Assembly: GCA_020881835.1 (NCBI GenBank)
Contig: CP052876.1
Coordinates: 1,302,001 to 1,366,000, forward strand
DNA length: 64,000 nucleotides
Direction: 5' to 3'
From: Kineosporiaceae bacterium SCSIO 59966
Lineage (GTDB): Bacteria > Actinomycetota > Actinomycetes > Actinomycetales > SCSIO-59966
Part shown: positions 42,604 through 51,583 of the stretch, piece by piece
Layout of the letters: the number at the start of each line of letters is the position of its first letter
How positions within the stretch are numbered: the stretch's first letter is position 1
Position numbers and translations under genes: made by a program
The notes under the pieces: generated by a model
The model's input: the letters and a program-made list of their open reading frames with translations, nothing else
What the model was told of the DNA's origin: nothing
Databases searched by the model: none

Positions 42604-43460
42604 TGCTGAGCCAGTTGCTGGCCGCTGTACTAGTTGTGGCTACGGTCGCCACGACGGCACAGGAAGCAGGGCAACTCCCTGGAGGGAGCGGTCAGGTCCT
42701 GGCCGACGCAGACGCTGACGCACTGCTTCTCGATGCATGGCGCTCGGTAGAGTCTGAAGTCGGTTCGGCCTCTCCGGCCCGGGGGAGTACGGCAAGGAGG
42801 CCGTCCTTCGAGTTCACTCATGTGCCGGCATGTCCGGGTAACACTCCCAATGTCGAGGGCGCCGATGTGGGTTGCGCACAGGCAGAAGCCTCGTGCCCGG
42901 ATGAGCGAGTGATGTACTGGCTATTCCGTCGGCCAGTGGGTGGGATGACGGACTGGGAGTTCGCGGGGGCTCGCTGCCTTTCGCCGGGGGAGGCGACCAG
43001 GGCGGGCGCCGCCATTCCCGGTTTCACGCTGGCTGATTTCCAGCGTCTGTCGTTGCCGGCGGGTACGCCGAACGTGGAGCCGGACAACGGCTACACGATG
43101 GTGGGGATCCCGACGAACGTGTACGCCACCGCTGAGCCGGTCACCCTTGACACCGAGCTGCTCGGCTTCCCGGTGCAGGTGCGGGCCACGCCGTCCCGCT
43201 ACGCGTGGGACTTCGGTGACGGCACCGGTCACGGCCCCACCAGCGAGCCGGGATCCCCGTACCCGGCGTTGACCATCACCCACGCCTACGAGCGGGCCGA
43301 CCGCTACCCGATCACGTTGACGACGTACTACACCGGGGAGTACTCGGTGGCCGGGGGGCCGTGGCTGCCGATCGCCGGAGAGGCCCAGGTCACCTCTGCG
43401 CCGGTGGACGTCGAGGCCCTCGCCGGCCGCAACCTTCTGGTCGCCGATCCCCAGGACTGA
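42603..43460 (+). CDS. Secreted PKD-domain protein, copy 2
   Basis: A 285-residue paralogue of the protein at 38,064. The signal peptide (MLSQLLAAVLVVATVATTAQ) and N-terminal Cys-containing region (PACPGN, GCAQAEASC, RCLSPGE) are diverged. From IPGFTLADFQRL onward it is nearly identical, including the PKD motif WDFGDGTGHGP. A copy-specific N-terminal half joined to a constant C-terminal half mirrors the mosaic seen at DNA level. ATG 42,603 overlaps the lipoprotein stop, so the two are translated together. Confidence 0.7.
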   Translation: MLSQLLAAVLVVATVATTAQEAGQLPGGSGQVLADADADALLLDAWRSVESEVGSASPARGSTARRPSFEFTHVPACPGNTPNVEGADVGCAQAEASCPDERVMYWLFRRPVGGMTDWEFAGARCLSPGEATRAGAAIPGFTLADFQRLSLPAGTPNVEPDNGYTMVGIPTNVYATAEPVTLDTELLGFPVQVRATPSRYAWDFGDGTGHGPTSEPGSPYPALTITHAYERADRYPITLTTYYTGEYSVAGGPWLPIAGEAQVTSAPVDVEALAGRNLLVADPQD

Positions 43461-43466
43461 CCGCCG
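43017..43466 (+). repeat. 3' constant block of the cassette, copy 2
   Basis: Partner of 38,481-38,930, offset 4,536 bp. Confidence 0.88.
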
Positions 43467-43988
43467 TCCCCAAAGGTCACGGCAGATCGCCAGCATCACT
43501 TTGGGGTGCACGGTCATGTCTGGATGCATGTGTAACAGGCCAGCGGGGTGGCGGGATTGCATGATCACGAACGGGGTTCGTGACCCACGCCGGTGGGTTG
43601 AGCAGGGTGGCAGGACTGCATGAACGCGGCATGGCCCTCGCGGCCCACCTTGGAAGCACCCCCGCGGCCCACCCGGGAACATGAGAAGCGCCCTGCGGCC
43701 CTCGGACGCCGCGCCGCCCAAGGGGGCCTCCAGCACAGAATGCTGCCTCTCGCACAGCTTGGCCGGCGTGTCGTGCCACCAACCCAGCATCCTCTGAGTC
43801 GGACGGTGGCCGGTGGGTGGCGGGATTGCATGATCACGAACAGGGTGGTCGGCTCACACCGGCGGGGCGGGTGAGCGGGGGTGGCGGGATTGCATGATCA
43901 CGAACAGGGGGTTCAGCCAAGGGTTACGGGGACGCCTTGGCAACGCTTGACGACGTCCGCGCCCGTGTGGGCGAGTGCAATACCTGAC
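43461..43988. repeat. Gene-free 528-bp spacer with four repeat A copies and one repeat B
   Basis: Repeat A occurs at 43,547-43,568, 43,816-43,837 and 43,880-43,901, plus a degenerate copy at 43,606-43,627. Repeat B copy 4 is at 43,736-43,796 (61 bp, reverse orientation, right end CAGCATCCTCTG). I see no gene here; the open frames present are read-throughs of these repeats. The hyuA promoter must lie at its right end. Confidence 0.8.
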
Positions 43989-46097
43989 GTGACCAGCGTG
44001 AGCAGGCAGATCAGGATCGGCATCGACACCGGCGGCACCTTCACCGACGTCGTCGCGGTCGACGAGGCGACCGGCGAGGTCGCCACGACCAAGACGCCGT
44101 CGACCCCCGCCGACCCAGCGGAGGGCTTCCTCGCCGGGGTGGACAAGGTGCTGGGTCAGCTCGGTCTGGGCGGCGACTCGATCAGCGCCGTCAGCCACGG
44201 CACCACCGTCGCCACGAACAAGCTGCTCGAGGGCAAGGTGGAGAACCTCGGGTTCATCACCACCGCCGGGTACCGGCACATCCTGGAGATCGCCCGGCAG
44301 TCGGTGCCGGACGGCTACGGCAACTCCTACTTCTGGGTGAAGCCGCCGCGGATCGTGCCTGCCGACAAGGTCCGCACCGTCACCGAGCGGATCGCCGTCG
44401 ACGGCCGGGAGCTGACGCCTTTCAACGACGACGAGGCGGTCGCCGCGGCCAGGTTCTTCCGCGACCACGGGATCTCCACCATTGCGGTCTGCTTCCTGCA
44501 CTCCTACGTCAACCCCGGCCACGAGCAGCGGATGCGTGAGGTGCTGCTTCGCGAGCACCCCGAGGCCACCGTCTCGATCTCCAGCGAGGTGCTTCGCGAG
44601 TACCGGGAGTACGAGCGCTCCATGACGACGCTCGTCGACGCCGCGGTCAAGCCGAGCATCCGCCGGTACATCGCGAACATCTCCCGCCGGCTGGACGAGT
44701 TCGTCGCCCTGGAGGACGGCACCTCGCGCCGGGTGCCGTTCTACGTCATGAAGTCCAACGGCGGCGTGCTCAGCGCCGAGGAGGTGGTCCACCAGCCGAT
44801 CACCACGGTCCTGTCCGGTCCGGCCGCCGGCGCCCTCGGCGCGGCCATGGTCGCCGGCGCCGCCGGGTTCCCCAGTGTGCTGACTTGCGACGGCGGCGGC
44901 ACGTCCACCGACGTCACCGTCGTCGTCGAGGGTCACCCCGCGCTCACCACCGAGGGCTCGGTCGGCGTGTACCCGAGCAAGATCCCGATGATCGACGTGG
45001 TCACCGTCGGCGCCGGCGGAGGCTCCATCGCCTGGGTCAGCCCCGAGGGCACGCTCAAGGTCGGGCCGCAGTCGGCCGGCGCCGACCCCGGTCCGATCTG
45101 CTACGGACAGGGCGGTGTGGAGGTCACCGTCACCGACGCCCACGTGACGATGGGACGCATCCCGCCGCACCTGCTGGGGGGCGAGATCCCACTGGACGTC
45201 GACGCGGCCCGGGCCGGCCTGGAGCAGCTCGCCGAGCGCCTGGGTCTGAGCCTGGAGCGGACGGCGACCGGCGTCCTGGAGGTGTCCGCCTGGAACCAGG
45301 CCAACGCCCTGCGGCAGATCACCGTCAAGCGGGGCCTCGACGTCCGGGACTTCATGATGGTGACGTTCGGCGGCTCGGGGTCCCTGCTGGCCTGCCGGCT
45401 CGTCGACGTCCTGGGTCTCAAGGGGGTTCTCGTCCCGCTCAACCCGGGCAACCTGTCGGCGTTCGGGCTGCTCACCGTCGACGTCCGCAACGACTACGTC
45501 CGCACCGCGGTGGCCCGCCACGACCGGCTCGACCTCGCCGAGGTGAGCCGGGTGCTCGACGAGCTGGCCGCAGAGGCGGACGGCGCACTCGAGCGGGAGG
45601 GCTTCGAGCCGTCCCGTCGCCGGTACGTGCGCACCGCGGACCTGCGCTACTTCGGCCAGGCCTTCGAGGTCCGCGTCGAGATCGGCGACGGGCCCGTCAC
45701 CCGGGAGCTGGTCGACGCGGTCGCCGAGCGGTTCCACGCCGAGCACCGGCGGCTCTACGGGTACGACTTCACCGACGACGACCGCCAGCAGGTCGAGTGG
45801 GTGAACCTGCGGGTCACCGGGGTCGGCCCGATCCGGCGTCCCGAGCTCGTCGAGGTCGCCGCCGGCACCGGCGCCGCCAGTGCCCGCACCGGCAGCCGGC
45901 AGGTGCACTTCGGCGAGGAGTGGACGCAGGCTGCCATCTACGACCGCGAACGGCTGGGAGCGGGCGACGTCGTCACCGGGCCGGCGGTGATCGAGGAGTT
46001 CGGCTCCACGGTCCCGCTGCACCCCGGGTTCCGCGCCGAGGTCGACCGCTTCGGCAACCTGCTGATCACCCGCGCCACCGAGGAGACGACCCGATGA
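43989..46097 (+). CDS. hyuA: Hydantoinase/oxoprolinase-family subunit A (HyuA-like)
   Basis: A 702-residue ATP-binding subunit of the hydantoinase/5-oxoprolinase/acetone-carboxylase superfamily. The actin-like nucleotide site shows at the N terminus IGIDTGGTFTDVVAVD. Further motifs are SHGTTVATNKLLEG, FYVMKSNGGVLSAEE, TVLSGPAAGALGAA, TCDGGGTSTDVTVV and VTVGAGGGSIAWV. Such enzymes couple ATP to hydrolysis of cyclic amides or carboxylation. The substrate here is unknown; a cyclic imide or carbamoylated intermediate of the surrounding pathway is plausible. GTG 43,989 gives the family N terminus. It overlaps hyuB by 4 bp. Confidence 0.88.
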   Translation: MTSVSRQIRIGIDTGGTFTDVVAVDEATGEVATTKTPSTPADPAEGFLAGVDKVLGQLGLGGDSISAVSHGTTVATNKLLEGKVENLGFITTAGYRHILEIARQSVPDGYGNSYFWVKPPRIVPADKVRTVTERIAVDGRELTPFNDDEAVAAARFFRDHGISTIAVCFLHSYVNPGHEQRMREVLLREHPEATVSISSEVLREYREYERSMTTLVDAAVKPSIRRYIANISRRLDEFVALEDGTSRRVPFYVMKSNGGVLSAEEVVHQPITTVLSGPAAGALGAAMVAGAAGFPSVLTCDGGGTSTDVTVVVEGHPALTTEGSVGVYPSKIPMIDVVTVGAGGGSIAWVSPEGTLKVGPQSAGADPGPICYGQGGVEVTVTDAHVTMGRIPPHLLGGEIPLDVDAARAGLEQLAERLGLSLERTATGVLEVSAWNQANALRQITVKRGLDVRDFMMVTFGGSGSLLACRLVDVLGLKGVLVPLNPGNLSAFGLLTVDVRNDYVRTAVARHDRLDLAEVSRVLDELAAEADGALEREGFEPSRRRYVRTADLRYFGQAFEVRVEIGDGPVTRELVDAVAERFHAEHRRLYGYDFTDDDRQQVEWVNLRVTGVGPIRRPELVEVAAGTGAASARTGSRQVHFGEEWTQAAIYDRERLGAGDVVTGPAVIEEFGSTVPLHPGFRAEVDRFGNLLITRATEETTR

Positions 46098-47998
46098 GCG
46101 ACAAGCCGTACCGCCTCACCGACCCGGGGACCGAGGCCGACCCGGTGCTCGTCGAGATCGTCGAGGGCTACCTCGCCAGCGTCGAGATGGAGGTGGAGAC
46201 GGCGATCGCCAGGACGTCGCGCTCGCCGATGATCCGCGACGCCCACGACTTCCGCGCCGGCATCCACGACCGCCACCTGCGCAAGCTCACCGGCCGCTCC
46301 TACTCGGCGCTCGTCCACCCGGTCGCCCGTGACTTCCCGCTGGCGTCGATGCGTCCCGGAGACGTGTTCTTCCACAACGACGTCTACCTGTCCGAGGGCG
46401 GGATCGGGCACCTGCCCGACCTCTGCGTGACCGTCCCGGTGTTCCACGACGCCGGCGACGGGCCGGAGGTGGTGGCCTTCGTCCAGGCGTTCGGGCACCA
46501 CGACGACATCGGGGGCGCCGTCCCCGGGTCGATGCCCTCGCACGCACGGAGCGTGTTCGAGGAGGGCCTCATGGTCCCGCCGATCCGGCTGTGGGACCAG
46601 GGCGTCCCCAACGAGGCCGCGCTGAGGATCATGACGCGCAACTCGCGGATGCCCGAGTCGCTCGCCGCGGACCTGGACGCCGAGTGCTCCGCCTGCCTCA
46701 TGGGCGCCCGGCGTCTCGGCGAGCTGTTCGACCGGTACGGCCGCGAGCAGGTCGAGGCTGCCTTCGACGCGTTGCTGGACAAGACGACGCAGACGTACCG
46801 GCGGGAGATCCTCGCCAAGATCCCCGACGGCACGTACGTCTGGGAGGACTACGCCGAGCACGACGGGGTGGAGGAGCCCAAGCTGCACCGGCAGCGGATC
46901 ACCCTGACGAAGGTCCCCGAGACCGACCCCGCAGGGCCCAAGCTCGTCATCGACTTCACCGGCACCGGCCCGCAGGCCAAGGGGCCGATCAACCACTGCG
47001 GCGACTACGCGGACGGCAACTTCCTCGCCAAGTGGTTGGCGCCGATCCTGCGCAACCTGGCCGACACCCCGGAGCGGATGGCCGAGCTCGACGTCAACGA
47101 GGGCGTCGTCCCGCTGCTGGAGATGCGCTTCCCGGAGAAGGGGACGCTGCTCACCCCGGTGTTCCCGGCCCCGACGAACGCCCGGACGTTCGTCATCCTG
47201 CGGCTGCTCGGCGTCCTGGCCGGCGCGGTGGCCAAGGCGGTCGACGGCAACATGCCCGCCGACCAGGAGACCATCCGGTACACCGGTGTCTACGGCGAGG
47301 ACCTCGACGGCCAGCCCTACCTCATGCGGGAGGTGCTCGGCGGCGGCTCCGGGGGCCGGTACTACGCGGACGGCGAGGACACCATCCACGTCGTCCCGGA
47401 CTCCCGCAACCTTCCGAGCGAGTTCAGCGAGTCACGTTTCCCGTTCGTCGTCGAGAGCCTCGGCCTGGCCGTGGACTCCGGCGGCCCGGGCCGCTACCGC
47501 GGTGGCCTCGGCTACGACAAGCGGATCCGGATGCTCAAGGACGCGAGCTTCATGTCCATCGCCGACCGGTCGATCCTGGCCTGCTGGGGGGTCAAGGGTG
47601 GCAAGGCCGGCCGGCCCTTCGACGTCACGATCGACCCGGGCGGGCCGAACGAGCGCACCGTCGACGCTCTCGCTGACGACGAGCCGGTGCGCGCCGGCGA
47701 GGTGATCCGGATCCGGACCACCGGCGGTGGTGGTTGGGGCGACCCGCTGGAGCGACCGCACGAGGAGGTGGTCCGCGACGTCCGGTGGGGCAAGGTGTCG
47801 CTGGACGGCGCACGCCGTGACTACGGCGTCGTGCTGACCGGGACGCCGGAGGAGCCGGTCCTCGACGCGGCCGCCACCGAGGCGCTGCGCCAGCAGCTCC
47901 GCGGCGCGCGGCCCGCGGAGCGGCCGTTCTTCGACCGCGGCCCGGGGTACGCCCGGCTCGCCGGGGGTGCGACGGCCGCGGAGCTCGACTGGGTCTGA
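46094..47998 (+). CDS. hyuB: Hydantoinase/oxoprolinase-family subunit B (HyuB-like)
   Basis: A 634-residue catalytic-type partner of HyuA. Family motifs are PVLVEIVEGYLASVEMEVETAIARTSRSPMIRDAHDF in outline, DVFFHNDVYLSEGGIGHLPDL, AFGHHDDIGGAVPGSMPSHA (His/Asp metal-type site) and IDFTGTGPQAKGPINH, then a glycine-rich GGGSGGRYYADG. ATG 46,094 overlaps the hyuA stop. The pair lies between the Mo-hydroxylase operon and carbamate kinase/barbiturase, but specific involvement in the route is an inference from position. Confidence 0.88.
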   Translation: MSDKPYRLTDPGTEADPVLVEIVEGYLASVEMEVETAIARTSRSPMIRDAHDFRAGIHDRHLRKLTGRSYSALVHPVARDFPLASMRPGDVFFHNDVYLSEGGIGHLPDLCVTVPVFHDAGDGPEVVAFVQAFGHHDDIGGAVPGSMPSHARSVFEEGLMVPPIRLWDQGVPNEAALRIMTRNSRMPESLAADLDAECSACLMGARRLGELFDRYGREQVEAAFDALLDKTTQTYRREILAKIPDGTYVWEDYAEHDGVEEPKLHRQRITLTKVPETDPAGPKLVIDFTGTGPQAKGPINHCGDYADGNFLAKWLAPILRNLADTPERMAELDVNEGVVPLLEMRFPEKGTLLTPVFPAPTNARTFVILRLLGVLAGAVAKAVDGNMPADQETIRYTGVYGEDLDGQPYLMREVLGGGSGGRYYADGEDTIHVVPDSRNLPSEFSESRFPFVVESLGLAVDSGGPGRYRGGLGYDKRIRMLKDASFMSIADRSILACWGVKGGKAGRPFDVTIDPGGPNERTVDALADDEPVRAGEVIRIRTTGGGGWGDPLERPHEEVVRDVRWGKVSLDGARRDYGVVLTGTPEEPVLDAAATEALRQQLRGARPAERPFFDRGPGYARLAGGATAAELDWV

Positions 47999-48020
47999 GA
48001 GCACCCGTAGGGTCGGTTCC

Positions 48021-49769
48021 GTGGCGAGGAAAAAGCCTGGTCGAGGCCACCGACGACAGCCGCAACGGCGCCACCCGTCCCCACGCGCCGTGCGGCGGAC
48101 CGGCGGCGTGCACGACCAGGAGCTGTTCCAGCGTCTGCGGGCCGCTCTGCGCTCGGACGGGCCGATGGAGATGCTGGCCATCGCCAGCAGCCTGGTGGAG
48201 GTCACGGACCCTCGGAGCAAGGACCCGTTCGCGCCGGGAGAGCAGCAGACCAGCCTGGTAGAGCTGGTGGAGTCGTTGGTCGGGACGCCGTACGCCGAGA
48301 CCACGGCCGCGCTGACCGCCGTCCGGAACCTGGTGCCCGACGACGTGATGGCCGCGCGGATCGGCCGCGAGCTGGCGGTGCGGCACCATCCGATGCCCGA
48401 CTGGCTGGCCGCGCTCGGACACGCCCGCCTGGAGCCAGACGTCTGGCTCGTGACCCACACGCTCGGCGACGGGGACGACTACCTCCTGGGGGTCACGCTT
48501 CCCTCCGGGCACGCACTGTCGGCTCTGGTGTACGTCGACCACAACCTCGGCACGGTGGTCAAGGACGCCTTCATCGTCCCTGAGCTGCTGGAGGACCTGG
48601 TGCTCGCGGTGGGCAGGCTGGCCGACGACCCGGACCAGTCGCTCACGCGAACCGACCCGGCCACGGCCCGTGCCGTGATCGAGGCCGCCATCGACGCCGG
48701 GTCCCGCGTCTACCCGCCGCTCACCTCGGACACCTGGCCGATGTGCCGTCCGCTCGTCGAGTGGATGGTGCGGATGCTGCCGGCCGGTGGCGTCGCCCCC
48801 CGGCGCAAGGAGTGGTCGCAGCAGGAGATCGCGACGATCGCCGAGGACTTCTTCGCCTCGCCGTTCGGGGCACCTGTGGACCGGGACGACGAACGCGACC
48901 TGCTGGGCAGCGTGCTGTGGTTCGGCACCAGCTACGCGACCGGTGACCCGTGGCGGTGGAGCCCCGTCACGGTCGAGCTGATCCTGACCCACTGGTTCCC
49001 GCACAAGGTGATCGACGAGCCGTCCTATCTCGCGAAGCTGCCGTCCCTGCTGCGTGCCTGGATCCGTTACTGCCACGACCGCAACGGCATCCGCGCGGAC
49101 CTGACCGCCGAGACGCTGGCCGCCGTCGACCGGTACGAGCCTCAGTACCAGGCGCTGATCCGCGGCGACCACCAGAAGGTGATGGCCGGGTTGGGGGAGG
49201 CGCTCCTGGCGGCGGACCGGCTCGAGCAGCTCAGTGACGAGGAGATCCACATCGAGTACATCGCGGACGAGGTCGGCGGCGTCGACGCGCTGATGGCACT
49301 CGACGTCGACCCGCTGCCCGACGAGCAGTTCGACTGGACCGGCATCCCCGACGAGGTCCACCCGGTGGTTCAGGACATCCTGGACGCGTGCGACGCCTGC
49401 GCCGATGCACGGCTGGACGTCGAGCACCGCACCGCGATGCGCCGCTTCCTGGCCCGCGCCGCGCGGGGCGACCCGAAGCTGTTCCGGCGCAAGGCGTCGC
49501 CGGCCCGTGGAGCGGCAGCCGTCGCCTGGGTGGTCGCTACTGCGAACCGCACCGTCGGCTCCCACCGCTCAGCGGTCACCGGCGCCGACCTGCTCGCCCA
49601 CTTCGGCATCTCCGGGTCGGTCTCCGACCGGGCGCGGTCGCTCCTCCGCGCCGCGGGGATCGACCTGTCCCTGACCTACGGGTCCCTGCGGCTCGGCGAC
49701 CCCTCCCTGCTGGTCTCTCGCCGGCGCCGTGAGCTCGTGGACGACCGTGACCGGACCCTCAGCAGGTGA
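48021..49769 (+). CDS. Hypothetical protein, 582 aa
   Basis: I do not recognise a characterised family. A basic N terminus (VARKKPGRGHRRQPQRRHP) precedes a mostly helical, acidic protein (PMEMLAIASSLVEVTDP; LVESLVGTPYAETTAALTAVRNLVP; WLVTHTLGDGDDYLLGVTLPSGH). The C-terminal ~90 residues (AAAVAWVVATANRTVGSH ... LLAHFGISGSVSDRARSLLRAAGI) look like a small helix-turn-helix module resembling DUF6398, from memory. No signal peptide or membrane helix is seen. GTG 48,021 is 7 nt after TAGGGT, suggesting leaderless transcription. It overlaps the next gene by 4 bp. Confidence 0.6.
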   Translation: MARKKPGRGHRRQPQRRHPSPRAVRRTGGVHDQELFQRLRAALRSDGPMEMLAIASSLVEVTDPRSKDPFAPGEQQTSLVELVESLVGTPYAETTAALTAVRNLVPDDVMAARIGRELAVRHHPMPDWLAALGHARLEPDVWLVTHTLGDGDDYLLGVTLPSGHALSALVYVDHNLGTVVKDAFIVPELLEDLVLAVGRLADDPDQSLTRTDPATARAVIEAAIDAGSRVYPPLTSDTWPMCRPLVEWMVRMLPAGGVAPRRKEWSQQEIATIAEDFFASPFGAPVDRDDERDLLGSVLWFGTSYATGDPWRWSPVTVELILTHWFPHKVIDEPSYLAKLPSLLRAWIRYCHDRNGIRADLTAETLAAVDRYEPQYQALIRGDHQKVMAGLGEALLAADRLEQLSDEEIHIEYIADEVGGVDALMALDVDPLPDEQFDWTGIPDEVHPVVQDILDACDACADARLDVEHRTAMRRFLARAARGDPKLFRRKASPARGAAAVAWVVATANRTVGSHRSAVTGADLLAHFGISGSVSDRARSLLRAAGIDLSLTYGSLRLGDPSLLVSRRRRELVDDRDRTLSR

Positions 49770-50497
49770 CGAGCATGGACGACGCGGACGCTATGACGCG
49801 GTGGCGGTCGCTCGTCGCCCGCCGGGACGGCCAGGACCTGGTGGTCGCGCTGAGCCACGAGCCGTGGCCGGAGAACGCGCTGCAGCTGATCGGGGACGGT
49901 CTGCTGGCTGCGGTCCGGGACGGCGTCGAGGGCGCCGCCCAGGTCGCTGCTCGCTGCGTCGCCGCGCTGCGGGAGAGGCACTGGGACGGCGACGAGGAGC
50001 TTGCCGACGCGCTGGAGGCTGCACTCGGGTCTGGGCCTGCCCCGATGCTGCGACCGCTGCCGGTCGACCTCGAGGAGCTCGCCATGATCCTCGAGGGTGA
50101 CCCGCTCCACGGGGGTGGCGGGGTCGACCTGTCCACGGGGGAGGTGTGGGCCCGGCCGGCCCTCGAGTACGCCGCGGAGGTCGGGGAGATCGACGAGGAC
50201 GAGGACGAGGACGACGAGGACGACGAGGACGAGCGGTGGTTGTGGGTGGAGTGCCAAGGGTCTCGGGGCGGGTACCGCGACATGGTCGAGTTCATCGACA
50301 GGCTCGATGACCCGGTGCTCGCCGATCGGCTGACTCACGCGATCGGTGGTCGCGGCGCGTTCCGCCGGTTCAAGGGCGTGCTCTCGGAGCGGCCGGAGCT
50401 CCTGACGCGGTGGTACGACTTCTCGAACGAGCGCCAGCGTGGACGGGCCCGTCGCTGGTTGGCTGCCGAGGGCTACACCCCGACACGGGTCACGTAG
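49766..50497 (+). CDS. UPF0158-like protein
   Basis: A 243-residue acidic protein. The second half has the UPF0158 look: PVDLEELAMILEGDPLHGGGGVDLSTGEVW, then YRDMVEFIDRLDDPVLADRLTHAI, and GAFRRFKGVLSERPELLTRWYDFSNERQRGRARRWL. A striking Asp/Glu run (EIDEDEDEDDEDDEDE) sits in the middle. Function is unknown in the family. GTG 49,766 overlaps the preceding stop; ATG 49,775 is an alternative start. It appears co-expressed with the 582-residue protein. Confidence 0.7.
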   Translation: MTSMDDADAMTRWRSLVARRDGQDLVVALSHEPWPENALQLIGDGLLAAVRDGVEGAAQVAARCVAALRERHWDGDEELADALEAALGSGPAPMLRPLPVDLEELAMILEGDPLHGGGGVDLSTGEVWARPALEYAAEVGEIDEDEDEDDEDDEDERWLWVECQGSRGGYRDMVEFIDRLDDPVLADRLTHAIGGRGAFRRFKGVLSERPELLTRWYDFSNERQRGRARRWLAAEGYTPTRVT

Positions 50498-50627
50498 CCA
50501 TCTGCGCTGGTGGCACAGGCGGGGAAGAACAGGGCAGTCGCGGGACTACGCGGGAGTCGCAGGACGACGACGAGGACACCTGGCACTCCGGGTCCGAGCT
50601 GCCGGTGCGCTCGCGGTATGAAGGAGC

Positions 50628-51533
50628 ATGCGAATCTTCTTCACCGGCGGCAGCGGCAAGGCCGGCAAGTACGTCGCGCCGTACCTGGCCGAGCAGGGCC
50701 ACCAGGTCACCAACGCCGACCTCGTCCCGCTGCGGCACCCTGGGGTCGCCGACCTTCGCGTCGACCTGACCGACGCGGGCCAGACCTACTCGGCGCTCGC
50801 CGGGCTGGCGACGTCCGAGGAGCTGGACCTGCCGACGAAGCCGACCTACGACGCCGTCGTGCACTTCGCGGCCGTACCGGCGATCCTGCTCGCCTCGGAC
50901 GCGGTGACGTACGCGACGAACGTCCTCAGCACCTACAACGTGCTCGAGGCCGCGACACGTCTGGGCGTGCGCAAGATCGTGTTCGCCTCCTCGGAGACGA
51001 CCTACGGGATCTGCTTCGCCCAGGGGGAGCGGCGACCGCTCTACGTCCCTGTCGACGAGGACCACCCGACGGTGCCGGAGGACTCCTACGCGATGTCGAA
51101 GGTGGCCAACGAGGTCACCGCGCGGTCGTTCCAGGCCCGTACCGGAGCGGACATCTACGGGCTGCGGATCAACAACGTCATCGAGCCGCACGAGTACGCC
51201 GAGACGTTCCCCGCCTACCTCGCCGACCCGTCCCTGCGGCGCCGCAACCTGTTCGCCTACATCGACGTCCGGGACCTCGGTCAGATGGTGCAACGCTGCC
51301 TGCAGGTCGACGGACTGGGCTACCAGGTCTTCAACGTCGCCAACGCCGACATGTCCGTGGCTGCCACGACCCAGGAGGTCCGGCAGCGCTTCTACGACGG
51401 CGTGCCGGTGCGGCGAGACCTCGGCCCGCACGAGACCTTCTACGCCATCGACAAGGCGCGCGACCTGCTCGGCTTCACCCCGCAGCACTCCTGGCGCGAG
51501 GTGCTGGCGGACCCGGGGGCCGGCGCGCAGTGA
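50628..51533 (+). CDS. NAD(P)-dependent epimerase/dehydratase (extended SDR)
   Basis: A 301-residue Rossmann-fold protein with an N-terminal nucleotide site FFTGGSGKAGKYVAPYL, VVHFAAVPA, a catalytic Ser/Thr region VFASSETTYG and the active pair in SYAMSKVANE. This is the extended short-chain dehydrogenase pattern of NAD-dependent sugar epimerases. The substrate cannot be read from the sequence. It is followed by an NmrA-like gene. There is no obvious link to the catabolic genes around it. Confidence 0.85.
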   Translation: MRIFFTGGSGKAGKYVAPYLAEQGHQVTNADLVPLRHPGVADLRVDLTDAGQTYSALAGLATSEELDLPTKPTYDAVVHFAAVPAILLASDAVTYATNVLSTYNVLEAATRLGVRKIVFASSETTYGICFAQGERRPLYVPVDEDHPTVPEDSYAMSKVANEVTARSFQARTGADIYGLRINNVIEPHEYAETFPAYLADPSLRRRNLFAYIDVRDLGQMVQRCLQVDGLGYQVFNVANADMSVAATTQEVRQRFYDGVPVRRDLGPHETFYAIDKARDLLGFTPQHSWREVLADPGAGAQ

Positions 51534-51583
51534 CCTCAGTGTCACTCGACGGGCCGACAGGAGGGCCGACAGGGAGGGACGAC

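Noticed and set aside
43565-43874. Small open frames in the 43.5-43.9 kb spacer
   Set aside because: Their translations come from repeats A and B (recurrent MIMQSRHP and MLGWW strings) and have no independent support.
43989-47998. Acetone carboxylase subunits
   Set aside because: There are only two subunits of HyuA/HyuB size and no gamma-subunit gene, so the hydantoinase/oxoprolinase assignment is safer.
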